From Chloroflexi bacterium RBG_16_57_11 (GTDB lineage Bacteria > Chloroflexota > Anaerolineae > Anaerolineales > UBA4823): 13,005 nucleotides of DNA. Both the position numbers and the translations under genes were made by a program. Under the pieces are notes generated by a model. That model was not told the DNA's origin and searched no databases. It was given only the letters and a program-made list of their open reading frames with translations. Numbering within the stretch: the stretch's first letter is position 1; every line of letters begins with the position of its first letter. The stretch covers positions 38,349-51,353 of the forward strand of contig MGNS01000053.1 in assembly GCA_001795165.1 (NCBI GenBank). Direction: 5' to 3'. Below are positions 5,568-12,758 of the stretch, piece by piece.

Positions 5568-6334
5568 ATGTGTTCAACGAGTCTCCCCAGGATTTTGCCC
5601 AACGGTTAGGATTGCCGTTTTCCCGTTATTCCTTGCTATTGCGCGCTTTCACTCATCGCTCCTACCTCAACGAACATTTCGATGAAGCGCTTGAAGATAA
5701 CGAGCGCCTGGAATTTCTTGGCGACGCAGTACTAGATTTTTTAGTCGGCGCCTGGCTTTACAATCGCTTCCCCGAGATGCGCGAAGGCGACCTTACCCGG
5801 TTGCGCTCGGCACTGGTGCGCACCGAACAGTTAGCCGAGTTCGCCCAAAACATGGAATTTGGCCAGGCGATGCGACTTGGGCGAGGTGAAGGCCAGGGCG
5901 GCGGACGTCAACGTTTAGCGTTGCTTTGCGCTACCTTCGAGGCAGTCATCGGCGCTCTATACCTGGATAGCGGTCTGGAAAATGTTTCAACATTCATCGA
6001 CCCTTTGCTGGAGCAAGCAACCGAACAAATCCTATCCACCAACCAGGATCGCGATCCTAAGAGCGTGCTCCAGGAGCGTATCCAGGCGCGCGGTTTCGGG
6101 CCGCCGATCTACCGCACTGTAGCAACCCATGGGCCGGAGCACCTGAAGATGTTCGAGGTTGAAGTCTTAATCAACGACCAGATCTATGGGCTTGGCAGTG
6201 GTCTGAGCAAACAGGCAGCAGCCAAAGAAGCCGCCCGGGCTGCCCTCGAAAGACTCGACCAGGAGCCCCAGGATGCCTCCAGCCTAACCGGGACTACCTC
6301 TACAGAATACAATGACCTTGCGCCCCAACCCTAA
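5546..6334 (+). CDS. rnc: Ribonuclease III
   Basis: A 262-residue protein. It cuts double-stranded RNA in rRNA precursors and mRNA, working as a dimer with Mg2+. The RNase III signature N-E-R-L-E-F-L-G-D is at 52-60, supplying the equivalents of E. coli Glu38, Glu41 and Asp45. Glu80-Gly-Asp matches the Glu65 region. The second metal motif reads C-A-T-F-E at 128-132, so Glu132 matches the essential Glu117 while Ala129 stands where E. coli has Asp114. The double-stranded RNA binding domain spans about 170-236, ending in the S-K-Q-A-A-A-K-E-A-A helix. A disordered tail follows. I prefer the ATG at 5546, with AAGGAG 6 nt upstream, over the ATG at 5543 or the TTG at 5540, which directly abuts the Shine-Dalgarno sequence. 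smc follows after 27 nt, a conserved gene pair in many bacteria. Confidence 0.95.
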   Translation: MHSTTQGDVFNESPQDFAQRLGLPFSRYSLLLRAFTHRSYLNEHFDEALEDNERLEFLGDAVLDFLVGAWLYNRFPEMREGDLTRLRSALVRTEQLAEFAQNMEFGQAMRLGRGEGQGGGRQRLALLCATFEAVIGALYLDSGLENVSTFIDPLLEQATEQILSTNQDRDPKSVLQERIQARGFGPPIYRTVATHGPEHLKMFEVEVLINDQIYGLGSGLSKQAAAKEAARAALERLDQEPQDASSLTGTTSTEYNDLAPQP

Positions 6335-6361
6335 CCCAGTGCAAAGTTATAAGCACCCTAC

Positions 6362-9300
6362 ATGCCCAGGCAGCTGAAATCCCTCGAGCTTCACGGCTAT
6401 AAGACATTTGCCAACCGCACCCTGTTCGAGTTTGCCGAAAAGGTGACAGCAATTGTCGGGCCAAATGGCAGCGGCAAATCGAATATCGCCGATAGCCTGC
6501 GCTGGGTCCTGGGTGAGCAATCCTACGGGTTATTGCGAGGGAAAAAGACCGAAGACATGATCTTCTCCGGCTCGGAAAACCGTCCCCGCTCCGGGTTGGC
6601 CTCAGCAACCATCACCTTCGACAATAGCGACGGCTGGCTGCCAATCGACTATAGCGAGGTGGCCATTGCCAGGCGTGCGCACCGGGATGGATCGAACGAG
6701 TATCTGGTCAATGGCCAGCGGGTACGGCTGAAAGATGTGGGTGAGCTACTGGCTCAATCCGGCCTGGCTGAGCGCACCTATACTGTGATCGGTCAGGGCC
6801 TGGTAGATGCGGCGCTTTCCCTCAAGGCTGACGAGCGGCGAAGATTATTCGAGGAAGCCGCCGGGATCGGTCTACATCGCGCCCGCCGTGAGGAGGCGCT
6901 GCGCCGCCTGGAAGCCACCCGGCGCAACCTGGAGCGCGTACAGGATATCCTGGCGGAGCTCAAGCCGCGCCTGTCCAGCCTGGAGCGTCAGGCTCGGCGG
7001 GCGCAGGAATATGAGCAGTTGCGCGCCGATCTGCAGATCCTGCTGCATGAGTGGTATGGCTATTACTGGCACACGGCCCAATTTGAGCTTTCAGAGGCCC
7101 GCAAGGCCGTCCAGTCGCAGGAGACCCGCCTGGAAAAGGTGCGCAACGAACAAAACGGTGTAGAGCAGAGCCTGGCCGCCCTCCGCCAGCAACTCGGCCT
7201 GGCACGCGCCGGGTTGAATGCCTATCATAAAGAGCTTTCCGGGCTGCACGGACAGCGAGAGGTCATCAGCCGCCAGCTGGCTGTATCCGAAGAGCGGCTG
7301 CGCTTGCTCCATCAGCAGCAAGCGGGGGTGCACTCTGAACGGGAACGACTGGAAGAGGAACTGAGTTCCCAACGCGATCTATTGGTTGGCTCTATCCAGG
7401 ATGTCGACCAACTCCGAATCGAGCTGGAGGAGGCGAGTGACCAATTAAACAAGGTGCAGCTGGACTTAACAGCCCGTCAACAGGAACGCCTGCTGGTCGA
7501 AAAGTCGGTCCAGGATGTTCGACAGCAGCTCTCTAGCCTGAGTATCCGTCAGGGGCAATTGCAAGCCCGTTTGGTGGAGATCCAGGCGCAGGCAGAACGC
7601 ACCCACAAGGAGCTGGAAAAAGCCATCCAGGGACAAGCCAAAACCGAACAAGCCCGTCAGACTGCATATGCCTCCAGACAGGCAGCGCTGGCTGCTACCC
7701 AGAAAGCCGAGTCAGCCTACAAAGATGCTGCCGAAGCAGAGCTGAATGGACAGAAACAGCTTGAAGCCGTTGAAATGGAACGCAAGCAAGCCCTGGAAGA
7801 GCGCTCCAACCTGGCCGCGGAGCTGGCGCGGCTCAAAGCGCAACAGGATGTGCTGGATCAGGCAGAGAACACGCTCACCGGCTACGCCGAGGGGGCGCGC
7901 ATTTTACTACAGGCCACCCGCCAGCAGCGGCTTTCAGGGGCGCGCGGCGCTCTGAGCAGCTATCTGGAAACGCCAGCAGAGCTAGAGCGAGCGATTACGG
8001 CTGCCTTGGGAGAATTCCTGGAGGCGATCGTCCTGGAAAATGAACCGGATTCGGCGCTGGATTTGCTTCGTGAAAGTACAGGTCGCGGCGTCCTGCTGCC
8101 GATTCCTTTGTTAGGCGATAAACGTACTAAACGTCTTGTTTTACATGTTAATGAAGAGGTGTTGGGTATCGCTTCGGACCTGGTCAACGCCCAGCAGCCA
8201 GAGGTGCGCCAGGCCCTGGATTTGCTGCTCGGTCAGGTGATCGTGGTGCGTGATCGACCTGCGGCGCGGCGCGCCCTTTCCGGTCAACCGGGTAATGTGC
8301 GCGCGGTGACACTTAACGGAGAAGTATTTTACGCCAGCGGACCGGTTACTGGTGGGGGTGGCGGGGGTGAAGGTGCAGCCGTCCAGCAGACTTTGCTGGG
8401 GCGCAACCGCCAGCGCAAAGAGCTGAAAGCGGTTCAGAGCCGCCGGCAGTCCGAGCAGGCTGCGTTGGATGAGCGGCTCCAGGTAATCGAGGCTGACGTC
8501 CTGGCGCATCAGTCGGAGGCTGATCGGTTAGCCCAGGCCCAGGAAGCCAGCCGTCTGGAATTATACAAGGCCAGCCAAGCCGTAGATCAAGCGGTGTTGA
8601 CGTTGGAAGCGGCCGAGCGCCAGGCGGCCTGGGCGCAAGAGCAGCGTTTGCGCCTCGAGGACGACCTGGAGCATGGCCAAACCGAGATCACAAACCACCT
8701 TCTCGATCTGAAGGAGATTGACAGGCTGCTGGAAGAAACACGGAGCAACCTGCGTCAGGAGGTCGCCCGTCTGGAAGAGCTTGACCTGGACGAATTGCAC
8801 GCCGAACAAGCCCATTGGAATACTCGTCTGGCTGTGGCGGAGCGAGCGCTGAGCGATGCTCAAAATCGCCAGCAAGAACGGCAGACCAGCGTCAACCATG
8901 GAGAGCATAACCTGGCAGCCCTGGAGAGACGGCTCGGCGAGCTGGTGGCGGAGCTTGCAGCAGTTCAGGTACAACGAACCGATCTTCTACGTGACGAGGC
9001 GCAAATTGGCGAGGTGATTCGCGAGTTGAGCGCCAAAATCGAGCCGGCCGAAACCGAGCTTGAAAGTTTAGAAGCAGAGTCAGACGAGAGGCAGAAAGCC
9101 GAGGCCGTTACGAGGCAAAATTACAGCCTGGCAGAGCATACTCACACCCAGATGCGCATCGCTCTGGCCCGTCGGCAGGAGGCTTTGCAGTCTTTACAGC
9201 GGCGTGTGGAGGAGGATTTTGGCCTGGTTGCATTCGAGTACGAGGAGCAGGTTTCCGGCCCCACTCCATTACCACTGGCGGGGATGGTGGAGCAGCTTCC

Positions 9301-9982
9301 AATTGTCAAAAAGTTATCACCGGACATCGAGGAAAGCATCAAGCGACAACGCGCCCAGTTACGGCGCATGGGTGCCATCAACCCCGAGGCTCAGGCTGAA
9401 TACCACGAGGTAAAACAGCGCTATGAGTTTATGGTGGCGCAAGTGGCGGACCTGGAAAAGGCTGAGAAAGACACCCACGCGGTGATTGCAGAGCTGGATA
9501 GTCTCATGCAGCACGAATTCCAGCGGACGTTCGAGGCGGTGGCAGCGGAGTTCCGCCAGATTTTTATCCGCCTGTTCGGTGGTGGATCGGCGCGACTCGT
9601 GCTGACCGATCCAGACGATATGACCGAAACGGGGATCGATATCGAAGCCCGCCTGCCAGGCCGTCGAACGCAGGGACTGGCCTTACTTTCTGGTGGCGAG
9701 CGCAGCCTGACCGCAACTGCGCTGGTATTCGCCCTGCTAAAAGTCGCGCCGACGCCTTTCTGTGTGCTGGATGAAGTAGATGCGATGCTGGATGAAGTGA
9801 ATGTGGGACGCTTTCGGGACTTGCTGCGCGAGCTGAGTGAGAAAACCCAGTTTGTGATCATCACCCACAATCGCAATACGGTGCAGGCGGCGGATGTGAT
9901 TTATGGGGTTACCATGGGGCGCGATTCATCCAGCCAGGTGCTCAGCCTCAAGCTGGACCAGGTCGAAGACATCGCCGAGTAG
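6362..9982 (+). CDS. smc: Chromosome segregation ATPase SMC
   Basis: A 1206-residue protein, the usual SMC length. The N-terminal half of the ATPase head carries Walker A G-P-N-G-S-G-K-S-N at 33-41. A Gln/Glu/Arg/Ala-rich coiled coil runs from about 165 to 505. The hinge spans about 506-672 and ends in a run of six glycines at 664-669, matching the Gly-rich hinge end typical of SMC. The return coiled coil runs to about 1000. The C-terminal head has the ABC signature L-L-S-G-G-E-R-S at 1108-1115, Walker B with Asp1137-Glu1138, and His1169 in the H-loop. It forms a homodimer that extrudes DNA loops and organises chromosomes with ScpA and ScpB, which are not encoded here. The ATG fits the conserved family N-terminus but has no Shine-Dalgarno sequence; a TATAAG box 8 nt upstream would permit a near-leaderless transcript in addition to read-through from rnc. 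Confidence 0.97.
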   Translation: MPRQLKSLELHGYKTFANRTLFEFAEKVTAIVGPNGSGKSNIADSLRWVLGEQSYGLLRGKKTEDMIFSGSENRPRSGLASATITFDNSDGWLPIDYSEVAIARRAHRDGSNEYLVNGQRVRLKDVGELLAQSGLAERTYTVIGQGLVDAALSLKADERRRLFEEAAGIGLHRARREEALRRLEATRRNLERVQDILAELKPRLSSLERQARRAQEYEQLRADLQILLHEWYGYYWHTAQFELSEARKAVQSQETRLEKVRNEQNGVEQSLAALRQQLGLARAGLNAYHKELSGLHGQREVISRQLAVSEERLRLLHQQQAGVHSERERLEEELSSQRDLLVGSIQDVDQLRIELEEASDQLNKVQLDLTARQQERLLVEKSVQDVRQQLSSLSIRQGQLQARLVEIQAQAERTHKELEKAIQGQAKTEQARQTAYASRQAALAATQKAESAYKDAAEAELNGQKQLEAVEMERKQALEERSNLAAELARLKAQQDVLDQAENTLTGYAEGARILLQATRQQRLSGARGALSSYLETPAELERAITAALGEFLEAIVLENEPDSALDLLRESTGRGVLLPIPLLGDKRTKRLVLHVNEEVLGIASDLVNAQQPEVRQALDLLLGQVIVVRDRPAARRALSGQPGNVRAVTLNGEVFYASGPVTGGGGGGEGAAVQQTLLGRNRQRKELKAVQSRRQSEQAALDERLQVIEADVLAHQSEADRLAQAQEASRLELYKASQAVDQAVLTLEAAERQAAWAQEQRLRLEDDLEHGQTEITNHLLDLKEIDRLLEETRSNLRQEVARLEELDLDELHAEQAHWNTRLAVAERALSDAQNRQQERQTSVNHGEHNLAALERRLGELVAELAAVQVQRTDLLRDEAQIGEVIRELSAKIEPAETELESLEAESDERQKAEAVTRQNYSLAEHTHTQMRIALARRQEALQSLQRRVEEDFGLVAFEYEEQVSGPTPLPLAGMVEQLPIVKKLSPDIEESIKRQRAQLRRMGAINPEAQAEYHEVKQRYEFMVAQVADLEKAEKDTHAVIAELDSLMQHEFQRTFEAVAAEFRQIFIRLFGGGSARLVLTDPDDMTETGIDIEARLPGRRTQGLALLSGGERSLTATALVFALLKVAPTPFCVLDEVDAMLDEVNVGRFRDLLRELSEKTQFVIITHNRNTVQAADVIYGVTMGRDSSSQVLSLKLDQVEDIAE

Positions 9983-10014
9983 ACCGTCTGGTAAAATTTC
10001 CAGACCGGTCTTTT
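9982..10014 (+). terminator. Rho-independent terminator of smc
   Basis: GACCGTCTGG at 9982-9991 pairs with CCAGACCGGTC at 10000-10010, a 10-bp stem with one bulged C and an 8-nt A/T loop, followed by TTTT. The stem begins on the last base of the smc stop codon. Confidence 0.65.
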
Positions 10015-10037
10015 CGGCAATCCATTTTCTGTTAGGC

Positions 10038-10078
10038 CGATAAAAAAATGGCAAGCTCGCGCCCGCCATTTTTTATCG
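10038..10078. terminator. Bidirectional terminator between convergent smc and the foldase gene
   Basis: CGATAAAAAAATGGC (10038-10052) pairs with GCCATTTTTTATCG (10065-10078), a 14-bp stem with a single bulged A and a 12-nt loop. The A run on one arm and T run on the other give a U tract on either transcript, so it can stop transcription from both sides. It ends 17 nt after the stop codon of the minus-strand foldase gene and backs up the smc terminator. Confidence 0.8.
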
Positions 10079-10094
10079 CTTCGATAATCGAATC

Positions 10095-11462
10095 TTACGG
10101 TGTAGGCGGGATATCTCCCGTCGCTCCAGAGGCTTGCTCAATCGCCTGTTGAATTTCTGGAGACAGCGTGGGTTGTAGCGGGACAATTTCCTGCCAGTAG
10201 TCAAGGATTTGAACTTGAGCGGCGTTGCGATACTCGGTCAGCCAATTCTCGAACTTGGTTTGCTCCTGGTTCTGGCATTCGACCGTAGTCAAGGGGCGAT
10301 TCTCGTGCCCGAGGACCCGAATGATGTGCCAGCCAAACTGGCTGTTCACAGGATCACTTACCTCGCCAACTTTTAGCGCGAAGGCAGCCTCTTCGAACTC
10401 TTTGACCATCTTTCCTTGGCTAAACCAACCCAGATCACCACCCTGGCTCTTGCTGCCCTCATCGGTCGAATACGTCTCGACCAGTGAGAGCCAATCCTCG
10501 CCGGCGTCCAGCTTACCCTTTATCTCTATTGCAAGAGCTTCATCTGCAACCAGGATGTGTTGCGCCCAAACCTGCTCTTCCTCACATGACACGACGCCAA
10601 CGATTTCTTTCTGAAGTTTTTCTCGAAAGAGCGATGTTTCGATGACGTAGCGCAAGGTCTCAGGCGGAACCTGGAAATTGACGTCGAAATCCGCCACCAC
10701 CGTGGCATAAGTATTCTGATAACCCTCAAAGGTATAGGGTGTGGAGGTCGGCTCCGGTGTAGGGCTGGTTTGTGGGGTGGCAGAAGCGCTAGGTGTCGGG
10801 CTTGGCTCCAGGGTTGGTGTGGCAGTTGCCTGGGTCTCGGTAATGCTGGGCGTCGGTGTCAGCGTGGTAGTCGCGGTTGGCTTCATCATGCTGATCTGAA
10901 GCGCGGATAGGGTGGAGGTCGCGGCAGGCGTGGACGTATTGGTGGGGGTTGGCGTGCCATTGGCGTAATAACCCAACGCCTCCTGCAAACGTACATCTAT
11001 TTCTTCATCGCTGACCGTGATACCGCGCTTTTTTGCTTCCTGTACCACCAGGGCGTTATCGACCATCTGGTTGATCGCGGTTTCACCTGCTGTGAACGTA
11101 TCCAGTTGCTGTACAGAATTCTGAAGCTGGCTCAGGAAGGACTGCAAGGTAGCCGGATCACCGCCGAACATGCTGGCTAACTGGTAATTGCTCTCGGCAT
11201 TACGTATGATTCCATAACGGTAGTACTTCGTGTAGTTGCGAAATTCTTGCGCCGAGATGCGCTCGCCGTTAATTTCCGCCACTGGACGGCGATAGCGGAG
11301 AACCCTATCCTGGAGGACGCCATAACCGATAACCAGGACAACCAGAATCACAACGGCTACGCTGGCGATGATGATCCAGCGGGTCTGGCGTTGTTCGCGA
11401 TGCATTCGATCCAGGTGCTTCTTCGACAGGGTGGTCTGTTTTTGTTTCGGATTTTTTGCCAT
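10095..11462 (-). CDS. Membrane-anchored peptidyl-prolyl isomerase, PpiC/SurA-like foldase
   Basis: A 455-residue protein. A basic N-terminus is followed by one transmembrane helix at about 29-50 without a clear lipobox, placing the rest outside the membrane. Residues ~60-165 form a SurA_N-like helical chaperone segment. A Thr/Pro/Ser/Ala linker runs from about 169 to 242, after which helical chaperone sequence resumes. The PpiC rotamase domain lies at about 297-387, with Q-H-I-L-V at 301-305, G-G-D-L-G-W-F at 341-347, and a V-N-S-Q-F-G-W-H-I-I block at 372-381. Such proteins help exported proteins fold. Cys293 and Cys396 flank the isomerase domain. The ATG has a modest GAGG about 10 nt upstream. 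It lies 115 nt downstream of rpsR in the same direction; I see no convincing separate promoter, so read-through from the rpsF operon is likely. Confidence 0.88.
   Translation of the reverse strand: MAKNPKQKQTTLSKKHLDRMHREQRQTRWIIIASVAVVILVVLVIGYGVLQDRVLRYRRPVAEINGERISAQEFRNYTKYYRYGIIRNAESNYQLASMFGGDPATLQSFLSQLQNSVQQLDTFTAGETAINQMVDNALVVQEAKKRGITVSDEEIDVRLQEALGYYANGTPTPTNTSTPAATSTLSALQISMMKPTATTTLTPTPSITETQATATPTLEPSPTPSASATPQTSPTPEPTSTPYTFEGYQNTYATVVADFDVNFQVPPETLRYVIETSLFREKLQKEIVGVVSCEEEQVWAQHILVADEALAIEIKGKLDAGEDWLSLVETYSTDEGSKSQGGDLGWFSQGKMVKEFEEAAFALKVGEVSDPVNSQFGWHIIRVLGHENRPLTTVECQNQEQTKFENWLTEYRNAAQVQILDYWQEIVPLQPTLSPEIQQAIEQASGATGDIPPTP
10737..10958 (-). repeat. Low-complexity Thr/Pro/Ser-rich coding repeat in the foldase
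   Basis: This stretch encodes residues 169-242, made mostly of short T-P-T-P, S-T-P, S-P-T-P and A-T-P units, interrupted once by a hydrophobic stretch reading L-S-A-L-Q-I-S-M-M-K at about 185-194. Such linkers are flexible, extracellular and often O-modified. Repeats of this kind are prone to length changes. Confidence 0.75.
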
Positions 11463-11577
11463 CTAATTAAGCCTCAATCCTGCCTCGGTGGAAACCACGC
11501 AACTCACAGGTACCTGTTGCACTCTACGCCGTAGATCTGACGCGCGGCACAACCGTGAAGCTGCGCGGTCACACCGC

Positions 11578-11850
11578 CTATCGGAGAACCTCTCCAGAAT
11601 ACGGGAGCAGAGCAGCATGACGGGCGCGCTTGATCGCGCGAGCCAGCTCGCGTTGATGCCTGGAGCAGGTACCTGTCTGGCGACGCGGGCGGATTTTACC
11701 TTCATCGGTGACAAACCGGCGTAACACTTCAACCAGCTTGTAGTCGATCACGGCGTTCTTATCGGTGCAAAACGTGCATTCGCGCGGGCGGGTGAAGAAG
11801 CGACGTCCGCCCGGGCCTTGAGCCTCATTGGTTGGGGGTTGATTACTCAC
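11578..11850 (-). CDS. rpsR: 30S ribosomal protein S18, zinc-binding form
   Basis: A 90-residue S18 that binds the central domain of 16S rRNA as a pair with S6. The start is GTG at 11850, with AAGGAG 8 nt upstream; the only nearby ATG is out of frame and stops at once. The N-terminal 18 residues are a flexible Pro/Gly-rich arm. The core contains C-T-F-C at 25-28, the I-D-Y-K-L-V-E-V-L-R-R-F helix, G-K-I-R-P-R-R at 51-57, and T-G-T-C-S-R-H-Q-R at 59-67. Cys25, Cys28, Cys62 and His65 make a complete C-x2-C...C-x2-H set, the zinc-binding (C+) type. It is the third gene of the rpsF-ssb-rpsR operon. rplI, which often follows, is absent here. Confidence 0.96.
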   Translation of the reverse strand: MSNQPPTNEAQGPGGRRFFTRPRECTFCTDKNAVIDYKLVEVLRRFVTDEGKIRPRRQTGTCSRHQRELARAIKRARHAALLPYSGEVLR

Positions 11851-11887
11851 TGTACATACTCCTTAAATCGCGGGCCGCGTAGGCCTT

Positions 11888-12280
11888 TTATGAAAATAAA
11901 ACTTCGTCTGATCCACTATCTTCGAACTCGGTGGTGCTGGCTTCGCGACGGTCTTCCAGCAGGATCATTTCGTTGGCGACGATCTCAGTAGCCGAGTGCT
12001 TATTGCCTTCCTGGTCTTCCCAGTGTCGGGTTTGCAAGCGTCCCTCGATGTAGACCAGACGATCTTTTCCGAGATGCTGTTTGCAAATTTCTGCCAGGTT
12101 ACTCCATGCTACAACATTGAACCACTCGGTCTCACTGCGTCTCTCGCCATCCGACGTGTTCCACGAGCGTGTGGTGCCAACGCTAAAAGTGGTCACCGGT
12201 CGACCGGAGGGGGTGTAGCGCATCTCCGGGTCGCGTCCAACGCGACCGATGATCAGGACTTTGTTCAAGCATCGTGTCAT
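11888..12280 (-). CDS. ssb: Single-stranded DNA-binding protein
   Basis: A 130-residue SSB. The ATG at 12280 has AGGAG with 6 nt spacing; a frame opening at 12316 would add 12 residues ahead of a typical SSB N-terminus and lacks a site. The OB fold covers about 1-110, with N-K-V-L-I-I-G-R-V-G-R-D-P-E at 6-19, Trp40, Trp53 and Trp87 at positions like the DNA-stacking tryptophans of E. coli SSB (40, 54, 88), and Y-I-E-G-R-L near 77-82. The tail after the OB fold is only about 20 residues. It ends D-S-G-S-D-E-V-L-F-S: acidic and with a penultimate Phe, but without the usual Pro-Phe end and with an extra Ser. It lies between rpsF and rpsR, the standard operon arrangement. Confidence 0.95.
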   Translation of the reverse strand: MTRCLNKVLIIGRVGRDPEMRYTPSGRPVTTFSVGTTRSWNTSDGERRSETEWFNVVAWSNLAEICKQHLGKDRLVYIEGRLQTRHWEDQEGNKHSATEIVANEMILLEDRREASTTEFEDSGSDEVLFS

Positions 12281-12328
12281 CTTCAGCTCCTGTAAGCAAA
12301 CCAATTGATCGGTCATCCATCCATCGGT

Positions 12329-12610
12329 TTACTTGACGGACAGCAGGAAACGCAGGATTGGCTCCTGGAAGCGCAGATTGCGCTCCAGGATAGCGCCGGT
12401 GCTGGGGGCCATATTGACCTGAAAGAGCACGTACTGGCCTTGCTTCTGCTTACGGATCGGGTAAGCCAACTGGCGCTTGCCCCAGACGTCGGCCTTGAGA
12501 ACAGTGCCGCCATTGTCAGTGACCCAGCCAGAGATGCGCTTAACCATCTCGCTAAGCGCATTTTCGTCCAGATCAGGGTGGACGACACACATTAATTCAT
12601 ATTCGCGCAT
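12329..12610 (-). CDS. rpsF: 30S ribosomal protein S6
   Basis: A 93-residue S6, the usual length, first gene of the rpsF-ssb-rpsR operon. The start is ATG at 12610, with AAAGGAGG 9 nt upstream; the frame is open for 25 more codons upstream, but these fall in the leader. Family features: R-E-Y-E-L-M at 2-7; the H-P-D-L-D-E turn at 11-16; G-G-T-V-L-K-A-D-V-W-G-K-R-Q-L-A-Y at 34-50, which is the hallmark S6 segment; and F-Q-V-N-M at 63-67. The C-terminus is short and has no poly-Glu tail. S6 binds S18 before joining the 30S particle. Confidence 0.97.
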   Translation of the reverse strand: MREYELMCVVHPDLDENALSEMVKRISGWVTDNGGTVLKADVWGKRQLAYPIRKQKQGQYVLFQVNMAPSTGAILERNLRFQEPILRFLLSVK

Positions 12611-12698
12611 TATGGAATGCCTCCTTTCCTCGGGATTGCCTCTGGTCAACGCCGCAGGCGCGCCAGGAGCGGAAAGCAGCCACATCGTGGGATGCCGA
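12611..12698 (-). promoter_or_regulatory. Structured rpsF mRNA leader, candidate S6:S18 autoregulatory element
   Basis: The predicted leader can fold as nested stems: CTTTCC (12676-12671) with GGAAAG (12629-12624); inside it CTGG (12666-12663) with CCAG (12645-12642); and at the tip CGCC (12660-12657) with GGCG (12653-12650) around a 3-nt loop. The outer right arm overlaps the first bases of the Shine-Dalgarno AAAGGAGG, so the folded form would hinder initiation. A CCG triplet follows the outer left arm. Many bacteria control this operon through an S6:S18-binding leader that contains a conserved CCG. I infer such an element here but have not matched it to a covariance model. Confidence 0.45.
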
Positions 12699-12704
12699 AG
12701 GTCG

Positions 12705-12732
12705 ATTTTATCACAAACCCAGGAGCTTGCAA
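12705..12732 (-). promoter_or_regulatory. Sigma70-type extended -10 promoter of the rpsF-ssb-rpsR operon
   Basis: On the minus strand TTGCAA (12732-12727) and TAAAAT (12710-12705) are separated by 16 nt, with a TGA directly before the -10 box. The predicted start near 12698 gives a leader of about 88 nt. The promoter sits just after the stop codon of the upstream ZIP gene, so the operon has its own start. Confidence 0.72.
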
Positions 12733-12758
12733 GGGCCTATTTATTGATCCACGGCATG

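Noticed and set aside
6300..9900. Many open frames antisense or out of frame within smc
   Set aside because: They are shadows of a long coiled-coil gene with biased codons. None has a domain, a plausible start site or any match to known families.
11463..11577. tRNA or small RNA gene in the rpsR-foldase gap
   Set aside because: There are short hairpins and a palindrome but no cloverleaf, no T-arm consensus, and no clear promoter or terminator.
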